Positions 60,644 through 64,000 of a DNA stretch of 64,000 bases are shown here, piece after piece (within the stretch, counting starts at the first letter, position 1; every line of letters begins with the position of its first letter). The position numbers and the translations under genes were made by a program. The notes beneath the pieces were generated by a model that searched no databases, was not told the DNA's origin, and worked only from the letters and a program-made list of their open reading frames with translations. Location: the NCBI RefSeq assembly GCF_002085925.2, contig NZ_CP053562.1, forward strand, positions 1,964,001-2,028,000. The letters run 5' to 3'. The DNA is from Thioclava electrotropha. Lineage in GTDB: Bacteria; Pseudomonadota; Alphaproteobacteria; Rhodobacterales; Rhodobacteraceae.

Positions 60644-61650
60644 AAGATTTACCTCCGCACCCCTTCATCTTTGCTGATCCCGATCTCGCCGCGCAGATGC
60701 AGGCCACGCCCGCCTCGATCGACACCTTGTTCCAAGCCTATCTCGGACGCCCTGCGAAAGAGGGGGCGCAGAGCGCATTGAAGGAGCGGCGCGCGAGCGT
60801 GGCCGATGTCGAGCGGGAACTGCGCGGATCGGAGGAATATCGCCGCAAGGCGCGGCTGCTGCGCGATCACGATCGCAGCCAATACGACGGCGCGATGCTG
60901 TATATCGCACCTGCGCGCGCCGTTTTCTGCCCCATTGCGAAGGTCGCCAATACCTCGGTCAAGGATTGGGCGCTCCGGCTTGTGGGCGACGGGCGGCCCG
61001 AACCCGGCATGTCGCATTACTGGCTCGATTCCGGACAGAGCCGGATGCAGGCGCGCCATTGGGCTTTCGCCGCACGCGACCGCGTCGATCACGCGCCGGA
61101 CTGGGTCTCGGTCGCGCTGTTGCGCGATCCTGTCGACCGGTTGGTGAGCTGTTATTGCGACAAGTTCGGACGCAACCGAATGCAGGACTCGGTGCTGCAT
61201 CATACGCGGCCGGTCTATGCGTTTTTCGCGCGCGGGGGCGATCCGGACCGGGAGATGATCGAACGCGGATTGAGCTTTCGGCAGCTCTGTTTCTACATCA
61301 ACGCCACTGCGCGCGAGGTGCAGGACAGCCATTGGGCCGCGCAGTGGAGCTACCTGCAAAATCGGCGCTGGGATCGGCTGTTCGCGCTGGAGAAGATCGA
61401 GAGTTTCGAGTATTTCATGCGCGATCGCTTGCCGGAGGAGCTTCGCAACATCCGGTTGGGGCTGACCAATGCCGCGCAAAAGGCGCGCGGGCGGTCGTCC
61501 CATAATCTCTCCGATGCGCTTCCGGGAGAGTGGATGGGCGCGCGCACGCCGCCTTACGACGCCTTTCTGAGCGACGATATTCGCGGCTTCATCGGCGATT
61601 ATTACGCGCTCGATGCACGGCTGCATGCGCAGGCGCTTTCCGAGAGTTGA
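60640..61650 (+). CDS. Sulfotransferase family protein
   Basis: 336 residues from the ATG at 60640. The PAPS-binding 5'-phosphosulfate loop is CPIAKVANTSVKDW near 97-110, and the 3'-phosphate motif LLRDPVDRLVSCY follows near 160. This is the Sulfotransfer_2 pattern for glycan or Golgi-type acceptors. It is co-translated with two glycosyltransferases, so a sulfated surface sugar is the natural guess. The acceptor is unknown. Confidence 0.87.
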   Translation: MKDLPPHPFIFADPDLAAQMQATPASIDTLFQAYLGRPAKEGAQSALKERRASVADVERELRGSEEYRRKARLLRDHDRSQYDGAMLYIAPARAVFCPIAKVANTSVKDWALRLVGDGRPEPGMSHYWLDSGQSRMQARHWAFAARDRVDHAPDWVSVALLRDPVDRLVSCYCDKFGRNRMQDSVLHHTRPVYAFFARGGDPDREMIERGLSFRQLCFYINATAREVQDSHWAAQWSYLQNRRWDRLFALEKIESFEYFMRDRLPEELRNIRLGLTNAAQKARGRSSHNLSDALPGEWMGARTPPYDAFLSDDIRGFIGDYYALDARLHAQALSES

Positions 61651-61669
61651 GCCGCGATGGCCCCGCCGA

Positions 61670-62851
61670 TCAGTCGCCTTCGGCCGGAATGCCAAGAAGC
61701 GTGATCGCCACCCCCAATGCAGCGAGCGCCCAGAACGCGTAGCGCTTCGTGCCCTCGGTTTGCAGTGCGGCGAGCACCGCCTGCAGCGTGTAATAGCCCG
61801 CGAAGGCGCGCGACGCGTAGGAGATGATTTGGAACAGATCGGTCGTCCAGGTCAGCGCGATCCCGGCGCCGATCAACACCGGATAGGCCGCTTTTTGCGG
61901 GATTTTCCCGCGCGAGAACTCCGCGATCAGGCCGCCCGCGCCCCCGGTATCGGCCACGGCGGCGGAGAATTGCGCCGCCAGCGCCGCGGCCACCAGCATC
62001 GCGGGCAGGATCGGAGCGACGACGCGCATCATATCGATGATCGCGGTCTCGGTCAGGTTATGGGCGTTGGGCGTGAAGATGTAAGCCAGCAGCGCGATAT
62101 AGACCATGTAGATCGCGGTCGCGAGCATCTGCGCCCATTTCATCGCGGCGACCCGGGTGTCGGCATCGTAGCTCTTGCCCAGATAGCGCGCGGTCTCGAA
62201 CCCCTGCACGGTCACGATCAGGCCGAAGAGCAGCCGCAGCGAGTCCCACGGCCCCAGCGTCGGTGCATCGACCACAAGATCGCCGGCGACGGCCACCTTG
62301 CCGAAATAGGCCGCCAGCCCGAGGATCAGCCCGGCGATGATCGCGAGCTTGAGCGCGACCGAGGCATATTCCATCTGCTCGAGCCGTTTGAACCCGCCGG
62401 AGAACCCGGCGATGGCGACGATGGCGAGCATTGCCGTGGTTACCGCGCGGGCCGCGAAATCCGTGTTCCACGGCGTAAGCGAAACGGCGAAGGCCCCGAA
62501 TAAATTGAGGTAATAGGCGACCGAGATGACATAGGCGAAGGCGAGCGCGAGCTGCGCAACCTCTTCGATGCGTTTGATGACGGGCGTGTCAGGCACCTCC
62601 TCGGCGCGGATATTGGCGCGCACTGCCGCGCCGAAAAACCATCCCAGACCGCACAAAGCCGCCATTGCGAGCGGGGCGAAACTGCCGTAGCGGACCTCCA
62701 AAATCGGGCCCAGTACCAGAAAGCCGGAGCCAATGATCGAGGCCAGCGGGGTCACCATCGCGCGCCATTTCGGGCGGTCGCGCAGTTGGGGCAGGAACAT
62801 TGCGGCAAGGACGATCAGGGCGAGAAGGATAATGGCTGCGTCGAGTATCAT
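61670..62851 (-). CDS. Multi-pass membrane transporter, probably APC/Nramp-like (LeuT fold)
   Basis: 393 residues from the ATG at 62851. About 11 hydrophobic segments are visible. Segments IIGSGFLVLGPI and GFSGGFKRLEQ resemble the unwound first helix and loops of LeuT-fold transporters. A GFETARY element lies near 240. I cannot pin down a family. The gene is monocistronic, convergent with the sulfotransferase. Confidence 0.7.
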   Translation of the reverse strand: MILDAAIILLALIVLAAMFLPQLRDRPKWRAMVTPLASIIGSGFLVLGPILEVRYGSFAPLAMAALCGLGWFFGAAVRANIRAEEVPDTPVIKRIEEVAQLALAFAYVISVAYYLNLFGAFAVSLTPWNTDFAARAVTTAMLAIVAIAGFSGGFKRLEQMEYASVALKLAIIAGLILGLAAYFGKVAVAGDLVVDAPTLGPWDSLRLLFGLIVTVQGFETARYLGKSYDADTRVAAMKWAQMLATAIYMVYIALLAYIFTPNAHNLTETAIIDMMRVVAPILPAMLVAAALAAQFSAAVADTGGAGGLIAEFSRGKIPQKAAYPVLIGAGIALTWTTDLFQIISYASRAFAGYYTLQAVLAALQTEGTKRYAFWALAALGVAITLLGIPAEGD

Positions 62852-62904
62852 GGGCTGTCTCAAATGGTCGATTGGACGCAGCTAGCGCAGCAGGGGGAAT
62901 TAAA

Positions 62905-62929
62905 AAGGGCCGCGTCAGACGCGGCCCTT
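62905..62929 (-). terminator. Terminator of the PotD-like gene
   Basis: AAGGGCCGCG-TCAGA-CGCGGCCCTT, a 10-bp stem followed by TTTTT on the minus strand. Confidence 0.88.
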
Positions 62930-62954
62930 CGCTGTGATTTATTCGGCGCAGTGA

Positions 62955-64000
62955 TCAGAAGCCAGCCTTGATTTTCTCGAACTCGGCCAGCTGCTTTTCG
63001 CGCAGTTCCGGCGAGTTCGGCGTCTGGGCGAGGATTGGCGCGTTGATCTCGGTCAGGCCCGCCGTTTCCAGCTGCTCCGGCGGGATCAGCTTCATCGCTT
63101 CGGTGTTCGTGTGACCGTAGCCGATCTCGTCGACGAGAACCGGGCCCGCCTCGGGGCGCAGCCATGCGTTCATGAAATCGTAGAGCTTCTCTTCGGAGCC
63201 GGGGCCATCCTTGAGGTTCACGAAGCCGCAGAACCAGGTCGACGAGCCCTCTTTCGCCTCGCGCTGGAAGGCGACTGGGTAGTTGTCGTCCTGCAGATAG
63301 GCGACGCCGTCATTCCACGACCACGCGACCAGCACCTCGCCCGAGGCCATCAGCTGCGCCTGCTGCGAGGGGTCGGTCCAGTAGCTTTGGACGTTCTTGT
63401 TGGCCTCGCGCAGCCAGTCGGCGGCGGCCTGGAACTGCTCGTCGGTGACATTGGTCCAGTCGGTCACGCCGGTCGCGAGATAGGCCAGCGCCCAGACATC
63501 GTCCGAGCTGTCGGGCAGCGAAGTGCGGCCTGCATATTTCGGGTTCACGAAGACATTGAGGCTCGCCACATCTTCGGCCGGGACCTTGTCGGGGTTGTAG
63601 GCGATCGCGGTCGCCCCCCAGTCGGTCGGCAGATACCAGACGTTCTTGTCGTCATCGACGAAGATCTTCGAATTCAGATACTTGGGGTCGATATTCTTGA
63701 ATTCCGGGATCTTCGAGACGTCCCACGGTTCGATCAGCCCGGCATCCTTGTATTTCGAGATCATCTGCGAACAGGGATGCGCCGCGTCTGCTTTGAAGCC
63801 CGAAGCGAGCTTCTGATAGGCCTCGTCGTCATCGCCGAAGAAAGCGTAGGTCGGGCTGTCGCCGTATTTATCGATGTAAGGCTGGAAGAGCCCCGGAATC
63901 TCGAAGCCGGCCCAATCGAAGATGGTCAGGTCCGGATCGGCGGCACGGGCCGGGGCGCTCAGCGCGGCCACGGCAATCCCCGCCAGAAGGAGAGCAGAAG
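62955..64000 (-). CDS. PotD/spermidine-putrescine-type binding protein (5' end outside window)
   Basis: At least 348 residues; the frame continues off the right edge through a signal peptide, SALLLAGIAVAALSAPARAAD. The mature protein begins DPDLTIFDWAGFEIPGLF, as in PotD/PotF-type proteins. FGDDDEAYQKLASGFKADAAHPCSQM and the C-terminal half match the fold. It captures a polyamine or related cation for an ABC importer whose other genes lie beyond the window. A strong terminator follows. Confidence 0.9.
   Translation of the reverse strand, partial: SALLLAGIAVAALSAPARAADPDLTIFDWAGFEIPGLFQPYIDKYGDSPTYAFFGDDDEAYQKLASGFKADAAHPCSQMISKYKDAGLIEPWDVSKIPEFKNIDPKYLNSKIFVDDDKNVWYLPTDWGATAIAYNPDKVPAEDVASLNVFVNPKYAGRTSLPDSSDDVWALAYLATGVTDWTNVTDEQFQAAADWLREANKNVQSYWTDPSQQAQLMASGEVLVAWSWNDGVAYLQDDNYPVAFQREAKEGSSTWFCGFVNLKDGPGSEEKLYDFMNAWLRPEAGPVLVDEIGYGHTNTEAMKLIPPEQLETAGLTEINAPILAQTPNSPELREKQLAEFEKIKAGF

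Overview
The window reads as chromosomal DNA of an alphaproteobacterium in the Rhodobacterales (Rhodobacteraceae/Paracoccaceae). The evidence is GC-rich coding sequence, an FnrL-type regulator, a circularly permuted two-piece tmRNA gene whose tag reads ANDNRAPVALAA, a trgA-trgB-cysK locus like the Rhodobacter tellurite locus, an acetyl-CoA-type MetA and an SspB-alpha ClpXP adaptor. No genus is claimed. There is no rRNA, CRISPR array, phage or intact insertion sequence.

Region 1 (1-6.8 kb): an outer-membrane beta-barrel protein, a response regulator and a hybrid histidine kinase that converge with overlapping 3' ends, a phasin-like gene, an FNR-type regulator with four candidate cluster cysteines, and a small HTH-like protein. 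TTGAY-N4-RTCAA boxes lie before the response regulator, the phasin and the small gene. A fourth, perfect box lies upstream of an autotransporter at 16.1 kb. This suggests a local oxygen-responsive group.

Region 2 (6.8-13.7 kb): a tightly overlapped catabolic operon (TauA/SsuA-like binding protein, permease, ATPase, two SDR dehydrogenases, ureohydrolase). It diverges from a TetR regulator and a polysaccharide-deacetylase-fold hydrolase across two tandem inverted repeats. The substrate is unknown; a guanidino, ureido or cyclic amide compound is the best guess. Region 3 (13.7-16.3 kb) is an autotransporter-like surface protein.

Region 4 (16.3-24.4 kb): an amide-utilisation operon with an AmiC-like sensor, an AmiR/ANTAR antiterminator, a peptide-type ABC importer and an acetamidase/formamidase. 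Region 5 (24.5-25.8 kb): a low-GC island with one membrane protein, bounded by near-identical direct repeats of about 64 bp. Region 6 (26.2-30.1 kb): a TRAP transporter whose small permease carries an extra TM2-like and coiled-coil N-terminus.

Region 7 (30.4-34.1 kb): a five-gene stressosome operon (RsbR, RsbS, RsbT, ATPase-phosphatase fusion, RsbT-like ATPase fused to a HisKA_2 histidine kinase). It contains no sigma factor or partner-switch output gene, so it probably signals into a two-component pathway. Region 8 (34.3-45.2 kb): tRNA-Ser(CGA), an HSD10-type dehydrogenase with a TetR-type operator, outer-membrane proteins, TetR-PPK2, the metA neighbourhood, a DMT exporter, a FadL-like protein, a FemAB-like acyltransferase and a second ureohydrolase.

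Region 9 (45.3-56.8 kb): a TehA/SLAC1-type transporter, guaB, trgA-trgB-cysK-mscS-alaX, fumC, an NTF2-like protein and sspB. Region 10 (57-64 kb): ssrA, a three-gene operon of two glycosyltransferases and a sulfotransferase, a LeuT-fold-like transporter, and a PotD-like binding protein that runs off the right edge.
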